A stretch of DNA of 64,000 bases from assembly GCF_002343915.1 (NCBI RefSeq), contig NZ_NETK01000001.1:186001-250000 (forward strand). Reading direction: 5' to 3'. Each line of letters starts with the position of its first letter. The stretch's first letter is position 1. Positions 53,267 through 62,843 of the stretch are shown one piece after another. The stretch comes from Nannocystis exedens. Lineage in GTDB: Bacteria; Myxococcota_A; Polyangia; Nannocystales; Nannocystaceae. The notes beneath the pieces are model-generated. The model ran no database searches and was not told the origin of the DNA. It saw nothing but the letters and a program-made list of their open reading frames with translations. Position numbers and translations under genes: made by a program.

Positions 53267-53423
53267 CCGCCCCCCTGCGCGACGAGGCTCGCGCCGAGCG
53301 TTCGCTCCGCGAACCGCCCGCGTGACGCGAACCCCTCCGAGGAGCACCCGCGCCTCAAAGGGGTTCGCCACCAACGACCCCCAGGCGCAAGACCGGCCCG
53401 CGCAAGAGCTCGATCGGCGGTTG

Positions 53424-53442
53424 ACCTGTCCCGAAGGCCATC
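53424..53442. repeat. Degenerate CATGTC-family element
   Basis: GACCTGTCCCGAAGGCCATC: arms ACCTGTC and GGCCAT are variants of the family core. Just downstream of the hypothetical gene's stop, between convergent genes. Confidence 0.3.
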
Positions 53443-53447
53443 TGCCA

Positions 53448-53780
53448 TCATTCGCCGGCGGCGCTCCGGCGCACGCACGACAGTCCGTCGCGCGTCGGCA
53501 GCTCGCGGGTCACCGATTGCCCGGTCGTCCAGGTCAGCGTGACCGCGGCCACGCGCTCGTACGAGCCGTCCTGCCACGGCCGTAGCGCCGCGCGGTCGCG
53601 CGTGCCCACCGGATACGTCGGCGCCCGGCCGGGACGCACCCAGCGATCGGCCCGGCACAGCGCCTCCGTCTCGCCGCTCGCCGTGGTGGCCGCCGCGATC
53701 GATCGCGCCAGGTAAGCCACCACCGCGTACGGATGAAGGAAGTACACCGCCGCCGCGAGCGCGAGGGCGACTGCGATCAC
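53448..53780 (-). CDS. Small membrane-anchored hypothetical protein
   Basis: 110 residues from GTG 53780. One hydrophobic segment at residues 2-25 (IAVALALAAAVYFLHPYAVVAYLA), then a polar domain with two Cys (EALCRADRW, GLSCVRRS) that could pair outside the cytoplasm. Not recognised. The region between it and the lipoprotein gene at 53917 should hold two divergent promoters. Confidence 0.6.
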   Translation of the reverse strand: MIAVALALAAAVYFLHPYAVVAYLARSIAAATTASGETEALCRADRWVRPGRAPTYPVGTRDRAALRPWQDGSYERVAAVTLTWTTGQSVTRELPTRDGLSCVRRSAAGE

Positions 53781-53916
53781 GAGCCTGCGCGCGAGGGCGA
53801 GCCATCGGCTGCCAGTCTAGATTGGACTGCGGGGCGCGTACGGGCAGGCGACGAATCGATCGCCTCGCACCTTTACCCTAGCAACATCGTCGATTGGGGC
53901 GGGGTATACGCTTGCC

Positions 53917-55767
53917 ATGAACTGGACTCCCCTGCTGCTCCTCTCCCCTGTCGTGCTCGCCGGCTGTCCTGGCGAGCCGATGGCGTCGACCGACACCGAT
54001 CCATCGACCACCCGCGGCTCGACGACCACGATGGTCGCCACCGAGACCGCGCCCACGACCACCGGCCCGGGCACCGAGACCGGCCCCGCTCCCACCACCT
54101 CGACGACGGGCGAACATACCACCGCGGTCGATCCCACCCCCGGCGATCCCACGGTCGAGCCCACCACCGTCGATCCCACCACGCTCGACACCACGACCAC
54201 CACCTCCTCCACGACCACCTCCTCCTCGACTACCACCACCTCGACCACCGACGCCACGTCCACCACCGACACCGGCGTCGTCGGCGAATGTGTCCCCGGG
54301 GACATCCAGAGCTGTTACGGCGGGCCGGACGGCACCCTCGACGTCGGCGAGTGCGTGGCCGGGCAGCAGGAGTGCGGCCGGGACGAGCTCTGGGGCCCGT
54401 GCGTCGGCGAGGTCGTGCCGGCGCCGGACACCTGCGACCAGCCCGGCGACGAGAGCTGCGACGGCCTCGACCCGTGCCAGGGCGACGGCGAGTACGCCTG
54501 GGGGCTCACCTTCGGCAAGACCGGCGACGACCATGGCGAGCGGGTCGCCTTCGACGGCGCCGGCAACGTCGTGGTCGCGGCCTTCGGCAACGGCGACATC
54601 GACTTCGGCGGCGGCCTGCTCGTCCACGCCGGCTACGACATCTTCCTCGCCAAGTTCGCGCCCGACGGCGCTCTGCTGTGGAGCGAGCGCTTCGGCGACG
54701 GCGAATTCCAGGGCGGCCCGGAGTTCGGCCTGGCGATCGCCGACGACGGCGACATCGTGCTCAGCGGCGTCTTCCACGGCGACCTCGACTTCGGCGGCGG
54801 CCCGCTGAGCAACCCCACCCCGCAGACCGCCCTCTTCCTCGCCCGCCTCGACGGCGACGGCGGGCACGTGTGGAGCGAGTCGTTCCCTTCCGGCGAGGAC
54901 GCCGCGACCATCGACCTCGCGCTCGATCCCGGCGGCGACATCCTGCTCACCGGCGTCTTCACCCCATCGCTCGACCTGGGCGGCGCCCCGCTCGTCTCCG
55001 CCGGCGGCTACGACCTGTTCGTCGCCCGGTTCACCGGCGCCGGCGAGCACGTGTGGAGCCGCGGCTTCGGCGGCCCCGACTGGCAGGTCGGCCTCGGCAT
55101 CGCGCCCGACCCCGCCGGCGACATCTACGTCACCGGCGGCCTGCGCGGCAGCTTCGACCCCGGCACGGGCCCGCTGACCAGCGCCGGCATCGAGGACATC
55201 TTCCTCCTCAAGCTCGACCCGGACGGCCTCGCCCTGTGGGGCAAGCGCTGGGGCGACGCCGGCAGCCAGGGCGTCGGCGGCCTGGCGGTCGACAGCAAGG
55301 GTCGCGTGACCCTCACCGGCGCGACCAGCGGCGTCCTCGACTTCGGCGGCGGCCCGATCGAGGGCGTCAACGTCGTCAGCTGGCTGGCCCAGTTCGACGG
55401 CAGCGGCGCCCACCTGTGGAGCCGCGAACTGTGCGAGGGCGGCTCGCTCGCCGAGCAGGTGGCCGTCGACGGCCTCGACAACCTCGTCGCCGCCGGCATC
55501 TTCCATGGCACCTGCGACCTCGGCAGCGGCCCCATGACGGCGATCGAAAGCCGCGACGTGTTCGTCGCCAAGTTCAGCCCCACGGGCCTGCCCGTGTGGG
55601 GCAAGCGCCTCGGCGGCCCGCAGGAGCAGCACGCCGGCCACGTCGCCGCCTCCGCCGCCGGCCCCGTCGCCGCCGTCGGCGACTTTTACAGCGCGATCGA
55701 CCTCGGCGCCGGCGCCAAAACCAGCCAGGGCGGCCGCGACGGCTTCATCGCCGTCTTCGCCCCGTGA
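53917..55767 (+). CDS. Large lipoprotein with Thr-rich linker and SBBP-like propeller
   Basis: 616 residues. The lipobox is VVLAGC (Cys17), followed by about 100 residues of Thr/Ser-rich linker. Then comes a Cys-rich myxobacterial module (ECVPGDIQSCYGGP; VGECVAGQQECG; VPAPDTCD) and about eight repeats of 45-50 residues (DIFLAKFAPDGALLWSERFG; DLFVARFTGAGEHVWSRGFG and so on) that predict a beta-propeller. Surface lipoprotein. The Cys-rich module is common in Nannocystis-type genomes. Function unknown. Confidence 0.85.
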   Translation: MNWTPLLLLSPVVLAGCPGEPMASTDTDPSTTRGSTTTMVATETAPTTTGPGTETGPAPTTSTTGEHTTAVDPTPGDPTVEPTTVDPTTLDTTTTTSSTTTSSSTTTTSTTDATSTTDTGVVGECVPGDIQSCYGGPDGTLDVGECVAGQQECGRDELWGPCVGEVVPAPDTCDQPGDESCDGLDPCQGDGEYAWGLTFGKTGDDHGERVAFDGAGNVVVAAFGNGDIDFGGGLLVHAGYDIFLAKFAPDGALLWSERFGDGEFQGGPEFGLAIADDGDIVLSGVFHGDLDFGGGPLSNPTPQTALFLARLDGDGGHVWSESFPSGEDAATIDLALDPGGDILLTGVFTPSLDLGGAPLVSAGGYDLFVARFTGAGEHVWSRGFGGPDWQVGLGIAPDPAGDIYVTGGLRGSFDPGTGPLTSAGIEDIFLLKLDPDGLALWGKRWGDAGSQGVGGLAVDSKGRVTLTGATSGVLDFGGGPIEGVNVVSWLAQFDGSGAHLWSRELCEGGSLAEQVAVDGLDNLVAAGIFHGTCDLGSGPMTAIESRDVFVAKFSPTGLPVWGKRLGGPQEQHAGHVAASAAGPVAAVGDFYSAIDLGAGAKTSQGGRDGFIAVFAP

Positions 55768-55789
55768 CCGCCGGCAGGGATTTGCCGCC

Positions 55790-55880
55790 AAGGACATGTC
55801 CTCGAGGACAAACACCACCCCCGAGCACGGCTCGCGCGCGAGCCGATCGCCACCCGCAGCATGTCTCCGAGGACATGACC
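55790..55880. repeat. Two CATGTC-family units between convergent genes
   Basis: 55790-55816 (GGACATGTCCTCGAGGACA) and 55859-55880 (CATGTC-TCCGAG-GACATG, a perfect hairpin). They fill the gap between the lipoprotein and amidohydrolase stops, as at 15814-15866. Confidence 0.6.
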
Positions 55881-55909
55881 TTTGAAACAGTCCGCAGCGA
55901 GCCCCGCCC

Positions 55910-57211
55910 TCACCGGCGGTGGATCGTCCCGCCCTTCATGACGAAGCGGACCTGTCGCAGCGCGCCGATCGAGCGGGTCGGGTCGCCCTCGACGGCCACC
56001 AGGTCGGCGAGCAGCCCGACCTTGACCTGGCCGATGCTGTCGGCCATGTGCAGCATCTTCGCGTTGACCGACGTGGCCGCGCGCAGCGCCTGGACCGGCT
56101 TCATCCCGTAGTCGACCATCAGCTCGAGCTCGCGGACGTTGTCGCCGTGGCTGAACACCCCGACGTCGCTGCCGTTGCAGATCGGCACCCCTGCCTTCAG
56201 GGCCGCGCGGAAGCTGGCCCGCTTGTCGCGGATCGCCTGCGGCTCCGGGGCCACCCCCTTCTTCCACCCGGCGTACTGCTGGACCGCGTCGGTGGCCGCC
56301 AGCGTCGGGCAGAGATACACCCCGCGCTTCGCCATCAATTTAAAAACTTCGGCTGTCCCGTGATCGCCGTGCTCGATCGTCTCCGCCCCGGCCAGCACCG
56401 CCCGCCGCATGCCCTCGGGCGTGCTCGCGTGGATCACCACCGGCCGCTTGCCGTCGCGCGCGGTCGCCACGATCCGCTCGATCTCCGCCTGCGAGAACGT
56501 CGGCAGCGGCTCGCCCTTCGGGCCCCAAAAGTAATCGCCGTACACCTTGATCCAGTCGGCCCCGCGGGCGATCTGGCCGCGCACCACCCGGGCCAGGTCC
56601 TCGCCGTCGGCCTCCTCCGCGCCCTGCGGCACGTGCCACGCCGGCGCGAAGCCCTTCGGCGCGTACGTCCCGGTGGCGACGATCGCCCGCGTCGTCGTCA
56701 GCACCCGCGGCCCCGGGATGATGCCCTGCTGGATCGCCTGCTTGAGGCCGACGTCGGCCTCGGCCGCGCCCTCCGTGCCGAGGTCGCGCACCGTCGTGAA
56801 CCCGGCCAGCAGCGTCTCGCGGGCGTGATTCGTCGCCCGGGCCACGCGCACCGTCAGCGGCTCGCGCAGCACCTGGTCGTTCCACGACGTCTCGTTGTAC
56901 GGGTGCAACAGCAGGTGCGAGTGCCCCTCGATCAGCCCGGGCAGCAGCGTCGTGTTCGGCAGCTCCACGACCTCGGCGTCGGCCGGCGCGCCGACCTGCG
57001 CCGCCGGCCCGACCGCCGCGATCCGGTCGCCGCGGACCAGCACCACCCAGCCCTCGCGCGGCGTGTCGCTCGCGCCCTCGAACACGCGCGCCGGGCGGAG
57101 CAGGTAGGCCTTGCCCGGGCCCGGCGGCGGTCCGGCCGCCGCGACCCCGGGCTGTCCCCAGAGACATGTGACGGCGAGCGCGAAGGCGGCGAGGACGGCG
57201 AGGCGGCGCAT
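55910..57211 (-). CDS. Exported amidohydrolase (imidazolonepropionase-like)
   Basis: 433 residues with a signal peptide ([23 protein letters not shown]). Metal-dependent hydrolase motifs: HSHLL for the HxH pair, WIKVYGDY with the bridging Lys, VVIHAST, ETIEHGD and the catalytic Asp in [23 protein letters not shown] is typical of the Xaa-Pro dipeptidase/imidazolonepropionase-like subgroup. Periplasmic. Substrate unknown; many relatives cleave dipeptides or amide-containing antibiotics. The ATG at 57211 fits the signal peptide. Confidence 0.87.
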   Translation of the reverse strand: MRRLAVLAAFALAVTCLWGQPGVAAAGPPPGPGKAYLLRPARVFEGASDTPREGWVVLVRGDRIAAVGPAAQVGAPADAEVVELPNTTLLPGLIEGHSHLLLHPYNETSWNDQVLREPLTVRVARATNHARETLLAGFTTVRDLGTEGAAEADVGLKQAIQQGIIPGPRVLTTTRAIVATGTYAPKGFAPAWHVPQGAEEADGEDLARVVRGQIARGADWIKVYGDYFWGPKGEPLPTFSQAEIERIVATARDGKRPVVIHASTPEGMRRAVLAGAETIEHGDHGTAEVFKLMAKRGVYLCPTLAATDAVQQYAGWKKGVAPEPQAIRDKRASFRAALKAGVPICNGSDVGVFSHGDNVRELELMVDYGMKPVQALRAATSVNAKMLHMADSIGQVKVGLLADLVAVEGDPTRSIGALRQVRFVMKGGTIHRR

Positions 57212-57248
57212 GACGGCCCGCGATCGTAGAACGGGTGGCGCCCGCCGT

Positions 57249-57268
57249 CCATGTCCCGAGAGACAGCT
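57249..57268. repeat. CATGTC-family element
   Basis: CCATGTCCCGAGAGACAGCT. Left arm canonical, right arm degenerate. Between the stop of the lipoprotein gene at 57276 and the start of the amidohydrolase. Confidence 0.35.
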
Positions 57269-57275
57269 CAGCCCC

Positions 57276-57812
57276 TCACTCGACCTCGAAGATCTCCCCG
57301 TCCCACACCAGCTCGCCCTTGGCCGCGTCGATCGTGCCCTGGAACGTCTCGCCCTCGGCTTCGGCCGCGATCGCCCCGCCCTCGCAGGTGTACTCGCCGC
57401 CGATCCCGTAGTCGCCGCTCTCGTACATGAACTCGTCGGCCGACATGAAGCGCACGCGGTCGGGGCAGCTCTCGACCGGCACGTCGGGGTCGGGCGGCGG
57501 TCCGCACGGGAACTGCTTCTTCGACGCGAACACCTTGCCGATCACGAACGCGCAGTCCTCGTCGATCGGGGCCGTCGTGCTGCCGCTGCTGTCGGTCCCG
57601 GTGGAGTCGTCGGGCTCGCCGGTGGAGGTCGGCTCCGTCGCGCTCGTCGTCGTCGTCGTCTCGTCGCCGGTGCTCGTCGAGCTCTCCGGCTCGGTGGTGC
57701 CGGAGGTCTCCGAGGTCTCCGAGGTCTCCGAGGTCTCGCTCTCGGTGCCGCTGCCCTTGTCGCTACACGCCGGCAGGGCCAGGCAGAGGATCAAACAAGT
57801 TAAGTACTTCAT
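57276..57812 (-). CDS. Lipoprotein with SETSETSE linker
   Basis: 178 residues from ATG 57812. Lipobox LALPAC (Cys16), then a linker of SET/TST repeats encoded by 9-bp DNA repeats near 57712-57740, then a C-terminal domain of about 90 residues with Cys at [20 protein letters not shown] and YTCEGG. Not recognised. Same gene style as the lipoproteins at 53917, 59422 and 61331. Confidence 0.82.
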   Translation of the reverse strand: MKYLTCLILCLALPACSDKGSGTESETSETSETSETSGTTEPESSTSTGDETTTTTSATEPTSTGEPDDSTGTDSSGSTTAPIDEDCAFVIGKVFASKKQFPCGPPPDPDVPVESCPDRVRFMSADEFMYESGDYGIGGEYTCEGGAIAAEAEGETFQGTIDAAKGELVWDGEIFEVE

Positions 57813-58005
57813 GCGGGCGAAGATAGCGCGACCGACCGCCGCGCGCACCTCGACGCGCAGGGGAACCACAACTTCGCCCCTCGCCGCGCGACCAGGGGCG
57901 GCCGTCCCCCGGGGCCCTGCCGGGCGAACCCGCCCGGGGCGACGGATCGCTGCCGCCTCCGATGTCGTGAATGCTGCCGAACGAGGCGCAGGCCGATCCG
58001 CCCGG

Positions 58006-58215
58006 TCACTCGCCGATCACGAACGTGCCGCCCTCGCCGTCCGCGACCACCTCCCCCGTCGGCGCGGTCCGGGCGACCCACAGCGCCTCCGCGGGCACGG
58101 CGTCACCGAGGCCGCGAGCCGACCCCGCTCGCCGAACCGTCCGCGCTGGCCGCCACCGGGTCGATGGTGGCCGTCGGCCGCGGCTGGCCGCTGCAGGTCG
58201 CCGACCTGCGCTGAT
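58006..58215 (-). pseudogene. Possible decayed gene fragment
   Basis: The minus frame ending at 58006 reads GDAVPAEALWVARTAPTGEVVADGEGGTFVIGE, well biased, while the segment before it continues in another frame (ATIDPVAASADGS). Together they look like the frame-shifted 3' end of a lost gene. No family is recognised. Confidence 0.3.
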
Positions 58216-58216
58216 C

Positions 58217-58300
58217 TGCCCTTCTGGGCATGCCCGTCCGAGCATGTCCTTCAAGGCATGACCGGCGGAGCCTGCCCTCTCGGACATGCCCTTCGGGCCA
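58217..58300. repeat. CATGTC/GGGCATG repeat cluster
   Basis: Several boxes within 85 bases: GGGCATGCCC, GAGCATGTCC, AAGGCATG, GGACATGCCC. It lies just after the dienelactone hydrolase stop. Inverted arms allow small stems. Confidence 0.5.
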
Positions 58301-58305
58301 CCCTG

Positions 58306-59148
58306 TCACGCGGCCGCCGGCGGCAGCAGCTTGCGCCGCAGCAGCCCCAGCACCTGCTGCAGCGCCGCGTGCGTCGGCTCGCCCGGCGCGTCGACCAGGC
58401 CGCCGGTCAGCACCGAGTGGTGCTTCCGCAGCAGCTCCTCCGGGTGGCCGTCGCGCTGGTCGAGCTCGACCGCGACGAAGCCGTCGCCCAGGCGCTCGCG
58501 CAGGAACGCGAACCGCTCCGGCGGCACCAGCGGGTCGCCGTGGAAGCGCAGGCCGAGCACCTGCAGCCCCTCGCGCGCGCACCGGCCCGCGACCGTGGCC
58601 AGCTCGTCCGGCCCGCAGTCGATGCTGCGCCGCTGTCGCGCCGTCAGCCCCAGCGGCAGCGACGGCTGCGACAGCACCGGCACCAGCACCCGCGGCTCGG
58701 TCGCCATCGCCAGGGCGAAGCCCCCCGTGAAGCACATCCCGACCGCGCCGACGCCCGGCCCGCCGCAGCGCGCGTGCTCGTGGACCGCCAGCGCCCGCAG
58801 CCAGTCGACCACCGGCGAGCTGCGCCCGACCGCCAGCATCGTGAACTCGCGGCGGACGCACACCTCCGTCAGCACCTTGACCGCGCCGCGCAGCCGCGCC
58901 AGCGGCCTCGCCGCGGCGGCGTCGAAGCCCGGGGTCCCGAACAATTGCGGCAGCGCCACCGACAGCCCGATCGCCACCAGCCGATCGGCGAAGCCGAGCA
59001 CCTGCGGCGAGATGCCCGGCATCTCGGTGATCACGAGGACCGCCGGCCCCGCGCCCTTGCGGTACACCGGGTGCGTCACACCCGCGTGGGTGAACGCCTC
59101 GCAGGCGTACGTGGTCAGGTCGCCCTCGGGAGCCTTCGGCTTGGCCAT
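58306..59148 (-). CDS. Dienelactone hydrolase family protein
   Basis: 280 residues. Alpha/beta-hydrolase with the Cys nucleophile in GMCFTGGFAL, the feature of dienelactone hydrolases, Glu in VITEMPG, Asp in FHGDPLVP and His in RKHHSV. No signal peptide. Known relatives hydrolyse cyclic dienelactones in aromatic breakdown, but many act on other esters. The ATG at 59148 gives a full-length protein. Confidence 0.85.
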   Translation of the reverse strand: MAKPKAPEGDLTTYACEAFTHAGVTHPVYRKGAGPAVLVITEMPGISPQVLGFADRLVAIGLSVALPQLFGTPGFDAAAARPLARLRGAVKVLTEVCVRREFTMLAVGRSSPVVDWLRALAVHEHARCGGPGVGAVGMCFTGGFALAMATEPRVLVPVLSQPSLPLGLTARQRRSIDCGPDELATVAGRCAREGLQVLGLRFHGDPLVPPERFAFLRERLGDGFVAVELDQRDGHPEELLRKHHSVLTGGLVDAPGEPTHAALQQVLGLLRRKLLPPAAA

Positions 59149-59201
59149 GCCGTCATGATGCCCGCCGGCGGGACGGGCAGGCGCGGCGGAGCGCCGAATC
59201 C

Positions 59202-59222
59202 ACCTGTCCCTTCAGACACGTC
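59202..59222. repeat. Degenerate CATGTC-family element
   Basis: CACCTGTCCCTTCAGACACGTC. Arms CCTGTC and GACACG are variant. Between divergently placed genes upstream of the dienelactone hydrolase. Confidence 0.3.
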
Positions 59223-59421
59223 GCTCCGCCCGCGTTCGCCCGCGACCGCCCCTGTTCGCCGTGCCCCCGCGGCCGCCGCCCGCCGACCGGTGCCCCCGGC
59301 CGCCCGCGGCCGGGCGAGGAGATCCGCCGGCCGAACCGGCGCCCGAATGCATCGACCCGGGCGCGCGATCGAGGCGGCTGCCGGCGACGCGCGCCGCCGG
59401 CCGCTCACCCGCGCCTCACGC

Positions 59422-60933
59422 TCAGGGCGTGAAGCACCACAGCGTCGAGCGGTCGATGCCGCCCTTGTAGGCGACGTAGCCGCTCGTCTGCGGCGCTTCG
59501 CAGTGCGACGGCGCCGACACCCACGGCAGGCACGTCGACGCCAGCGGCCCCGCGCCGTCGTCGTCGTAGCAGTGGCCCGGCCGGCCCTCGCCGCCGCAGT
59601 AGAGCGCGGTCGGCGTGTCGACGCACGGCTCACCGACCGGCGCCGGGTCGACGCCGCTCTGCTGCAGCAGCTCGTGCGGCAGGCACAGGTTGTAGCCGCC
59701 GCCGCAGTGCGTGCCCGCGGCGCAGCCGGGCGCGTCGGACAGCACGTCGCAGACCTTGCCGCACTCGTGCCCGTCGCCGAAGTCGACGCAGCGCAGCCCG
59801 AGCGCGCAGTCCGAGTCCCAGCCGTTCGGGTCGGCCAGCGTGCAGCCCTCGCCCTCCTGCTTCGCGCCGCCGGTGACGCACACGCCGTCGGTGCCGATCG
59901 CGTTGACCGGCATGCAGAACTGGTCTTCGGGGCAGGCGTCGGCCGTGAACGGCGCGCAGCCGTTCGGCCGCCGCACGTCGTACTCGGCCTCCTCGATCCA
60001 GTAGCAGGTCCCGTCGACCGCCGGCTCGAGGACGTCGCCGTTCTTCACCATCTCGCGCAGCTCGACGTGGCGCACGCGGCCGTGGGTCTGGTGCGGCGAC
60101 AGCAGGTCGAACACCTCGAGCTGGCCGGCCACGGCGACGAACGTCCTCTTGTACACGTCCGCCTCGAGGTCCTCCTGGTACGTGACCGTCGCGCTGCTGA
60201 CGGTCACGTACTGGTTGACGAAGTTCGGGATCGCGTGGTTCGGGTCCGGGTCCAGCGGGTGGACGCCGACGGCGATGTCGCCGTCGAACATGATCCGCAG
60301 CAGGTCGAACAGCGCCGGGTCGGCGGTGATGCTCGTCTGCGTCGACGGCGTGCGGACCAGCGGCACCGGCGCGGCGCTCTCGAGCTGGTGCTCCTGCTGG
60401 CTGAGCAGCTCGACGCCGAGGATCGGCAGCTCTTCGCAGTCCTCGGGCTTGATCGGCCCGCCGGTCGTCTCGGTGTCGCCGGTCGTCTCGGTGTCGCCGG
60501 TCGTCTCGGTGTCGCCGGTCGTCTCGGTCCCCGTGGAGGTGGTGGTCTCCTCGACCACGCCGGTGGTGGTCGTCGTCTCGCCGGCGGTCGTGTCGGTCGT
60601 CGTCTCGCCGCCGGTCTCGGTCGTCGTCTCGCCGTTCGTCGTCGTCGTCGTCTCGGACGTCGTCGTGCTCGTCGGCATGAGGGTGGTCTCGGGCTCGACG
60701 GTCGTCGAGGTGGTGGTCGTCGTCTCGCCGCCGGTCTCGGTCGGGTCGACGTCCGCGGTGGTCGGGCCGGCCGTGTCGGTGCCGGTCTCGCTGTCGGTCT
60801 CGGTCTCGGTCCCGGTCGCGGCCGTATCGCCGGAGTCCGCGGGACAACCCGTCGACAGCAGCGAACCGCTCAATGTAAACAGGACGCCGGCCGAGAGGCG
60901 CGGCAGGGCGTATGTGGAGATGGCTTTAATCAT
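59422..60933 (-). CDS. Cys-rich lipoprotein with Thr-rich linker
   Basis: 503 residues from ATG 60933. Lipobox LLSTGC (Cys29), then about 130 residues of Thr-rich linker including repeated TTGDTE units encoded by an 18-bp repeat near 60470-60530. Then a folded domain with many Cys pairs (DACPEDQFCMP, LRCVDFGDGHECGKVCD, CAAGTHCGGGYNLC). Likely surface exposed. Function unknown. The Thr-rich linker is probably O-glycosylated or disordered. Confidence 0.82.
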   Translation of the reverse strand: MIKAISTYALPRLSAGVLFTLSGSLLSTGCPADSGDTAATGTETETDSETGTDTAGPTTADVDPTETGGETTTTTSTTVEPETTLMPTSTTTSETTTTTNGETTTETGGETTTDTTAGETTTTTGVVEETTTSTGTETTGDTETTGDTETTGDTETTGGPIKPEDCEELPILGVELLSQQEHQLESAAPVPLVRTPSTQTSITADPALFDLLRIMFDGDIAVGVHPLDPDPNHAIPNFVNQYVTVSSATVTYQEDLEADVYKRTFVAVAGQLEVFDLLSPHQTHGRVRHVELREMVKNGDVLEPAVDGTCYWIEEAEYDVRRPNGCAPFTADACPEDQFCMPVNAIGTDGVCVTGGAKQEGEGCTLADPNGWDSDCALGLRCVDFGDGHECGKVCDVLSDAPGCAAGTHCGGGYNLCLPHELLQQSGVDPAPVGEPCVDTPTALYCGGEGRPGHCYDDDGAGPLASTCLPWVSAPSHCEAPQTSGYVAYKGGIDRSTLWCFTP

Positions 60934-61330
60934 GTGGGCGACCCGTATCCGCCAAGCGCCCCAAATTGGCAATGGCGGCCCCCGAGAATTTCGCGAGCAG
61001 GCGGGCGCGCGAATGCAAGCACCCGTGCTTTGGGCCGACCGCCGGCCGAATCGTCGCCTTTGCGCGGGGCCGCCCTGCCCGCCCGCGCGCGCCGGGCGAC
61101 GCAATCCCGATTGCGTCCACCGCCCGGCCCGGCGGGCGACAGGGCGATTCCCCGATCACGAGCATGGGCGTGCGCCCTCGCCGTGGCGGCGCTGCGCCGG
61201 CGTTGCGGCGCTGCCCCGCCATTGGCCGGAGTTCCCGCACATACGCGCGCCGGTCTCATGCGTATTCCGGCGCAATGCGGCGAGTCACCGCGGGATCGCG
61301 CGCTCGATGCCCCCGCGCGGCTCGGCCGGG
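60934..61330. other. Gene-free region with a GACGCAAT hairpin
   Basis: 397 bases between two minus-strand genes. No ORF with coding bias. A perfect 8-bp stem GACGCAAT / ATTGCGTC with a 4-nt loop lies at 61098-61117. Confidence 0.5.
61098..61117 (-). terminator. GACGCAAT stem-loop
   Basis: 8-bp perfect stem, loop CCCG, possibly extended by flanking CGGGC/GCCCG. It lies about 215 bases after the peptidase stop, so it may instead regulate the following lipoprotein gene. Confidence 0.4.
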
Positions 61331-62437
61331 TCACATCCCGAGGGCCACCGCGCTGGCCTCGACCGTCGCGCGCGTGACGAGGGCCGCGAACTCGAGGTTC
61401 AGGTTGGCGACCTCGTCGGGGCCAGCCATGCAATGATAGTTGGCGTAGCGGAATTCGCTGGTGTCCGTCAGGAACACCGCGGGATAGCCCGCGTCCCAGA
61501 ACGGCGCGTGATCCGAGCGCCGCAGGTCGGCGAACAGCTCCGACGTCTCCTGGCCCCCGGGCAGCTCGATCAGCGCCCGGCGCAGGCCGATGCGGTCGGC
61601 CGCCGCCGCGTAGGCGGTCGCGTGCGCGTTCGCCTTGGCGCTGCTGACGATGGCGATGAAGTCGCCGCGGAACTGGTTGGCCTCGAGCTCGGCGTAGGCC
61701 TCGGAGAACACCAGCTCGAACCCGGTCGGCACCGTCTGGCTGTCCTCCGCGTCGGAGGTGAAGGCGATCATGTCGAAGTTGAAGTCGACGACGATGTCGT
61801 CGCCGGCCGCCTTGGCCGCCGCCACGTACGCCTCGGAGCCGATGAGCCCGTCCTCCTCCTCGTCCCAGCAGGCGACGTGGACCGTGCGGTCGAACTCCGC
61901 CCGCGCCAGGAGCCGCGCGATCTCGAGGGTCGCCGCCACCCCGCTGGCGTTGTCGTCGGCCCCGCGGCAATCGGAGATGTGATCGTAGTGGGCCGCGACC
62001 AGCACGATCTGCTCCGGGCTCGTCTTGCCGAGCCGTCGCCCGACCACGTTCACCCCGCTGCCGTAGTCCATCAGCACGACCTCGTACCCGAGCTCGCTCA
62101 GCCGATCGGCGCACAGGTCCTGCACCGCCTGCCAGTGCGGCGTCCCGGGCGTGCGCACGTCGGCGATGAACTGCAGGTCCTCGGCGTACGCCGCCGGGTC
62201 GATGCAATCCGCCAGCGCCTGCGGCGAGGCAGCGCACGGGTCGGGCTCGCCGGTGGTCGGCTCCGCGGTCGTGCTGCTGCTGGTCGGCGCGACCGTCGTG
62301 CCCGTGGTGGGGGTCGTGGTCGTCGTCGCCTCGCCGCTGGTCGTGATCTCGGTCAGCGTAACGTCCCCGCCCGTCTGCCCGCAACCGAGGCCACACACGA
62401 GCACGAGCCAGGAGAGCCGCCGCAGGTCGTTCGTCAT
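61331..62437 (-). CDS. M28-family metallopeptidase lipoprotein
   Basis: 368 residues. Lipobox CGLGC, then a short Thr-rich linker. Zinc ligands: His/Asp in VLVAAHYDHI, Asp in RGADDNASG, catalytic Glu in DEEEDGLIG, Asp in FDMI and His in NYHCMAGP. This is the full M28 set for a di-zinc aminopeptidase. Likely cleaves peptides outside the cell. ATG 62437 begins at the signal peptide. Known M28 lipoproteins occur in myxobacteria and may aid predation. Confidence 0.9.
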   Translation of the reverse strand: MTNDLRRLSWLVLVCGLGCGQTGGDVTLTEITTSGEATTTTTPTTGTTVAPTSSSTTAEPTTGEPDPCAASPQALADCIDPAAYAEDLQFIADVRTPGTPHWQAVQDLCADRLSELGYEVVLMDYGSGVNVVGRRLGKTSPEQIVLVAAHYDHISDCRGADDNASGVAATLEIARLLARAEFDRTVHVACWDEEEDGLIGSEAYVAAAKAAGDDIVVDFNFDMIAFTSDAEDSQTVPTGFELVFSEAYAELEANQFRGDFIAIVSSAKANAHATAYAAAADRIGLRRALIELPGGQETSELFADLRRSDHAPFWDAGYPAVFLTDTSEFRYANYHCMAGPDEVANLNLEFAALVTRATVEASAVALGM

Positions 62438-62633
62438 CGCGGCGCGGATCCTACCACGCCGCCCGCGAGGCCAGCGCGTGACCTGACGCCGCGCGATCGC
62501 GCAGGCCGGTGCTCCGCGACTGCGCCGCGCCGCTCGTCGCGAGTGGTTCACGGCCCTCGCTTGCGACGGGAGTGACAGCCGCCCCGCGGCGTAGGCCGTC
62601 TCGCTCGCAGTCAACCGATCGTCCGCGTCCTCC

Positions 62634-62813
62634 GTGCCCGTCATCCCGCGCTGCTATGAATCGCGCGACCTCGGCGACACCCCCGACGCGTGCGCCGAGT
62701 ACCAGGGCCGCTGGGCCACCACCCGCTCTTGGCCTCCACGGCGCCCGGCACGGCCACCCGATCCCGGCGCTCCCTTCGCCGCCGCGACCATGGCGTTCTT
62801 CCGCTCGTTCTGA
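62634..62813 (+). CDS. Small ORF or gene remnant before the palm-like gene
   Basis: 59 residues from GTG 62634. The first half is well biased (VIPRCYESRDLGDTPDACAEYQGRW) with two Cys; the second half is Pro/Arg-rich and may be out of frame. Either a small gene or a frame-shifted relic. No ribosome site is obvious. Confidence 0.3.
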   Translation: MPVIPRCYESRDLGDTPDACAEYQGRWATTRSWPPRRPARPPDPGAPFAAATMAFFRSF

Positions 62814-62843
62814 CGCCGCCGGCCGCGTGCTACCCTCGCCGCC

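Noticed and set aside
58103..58861. 252-residue minus-strand open frame
   Set aside because: Overlaps the dienelactone hydrolase in another frame and is Ala/Arg/Gly-rich; only the tail near 58110-58200 may be a relic.
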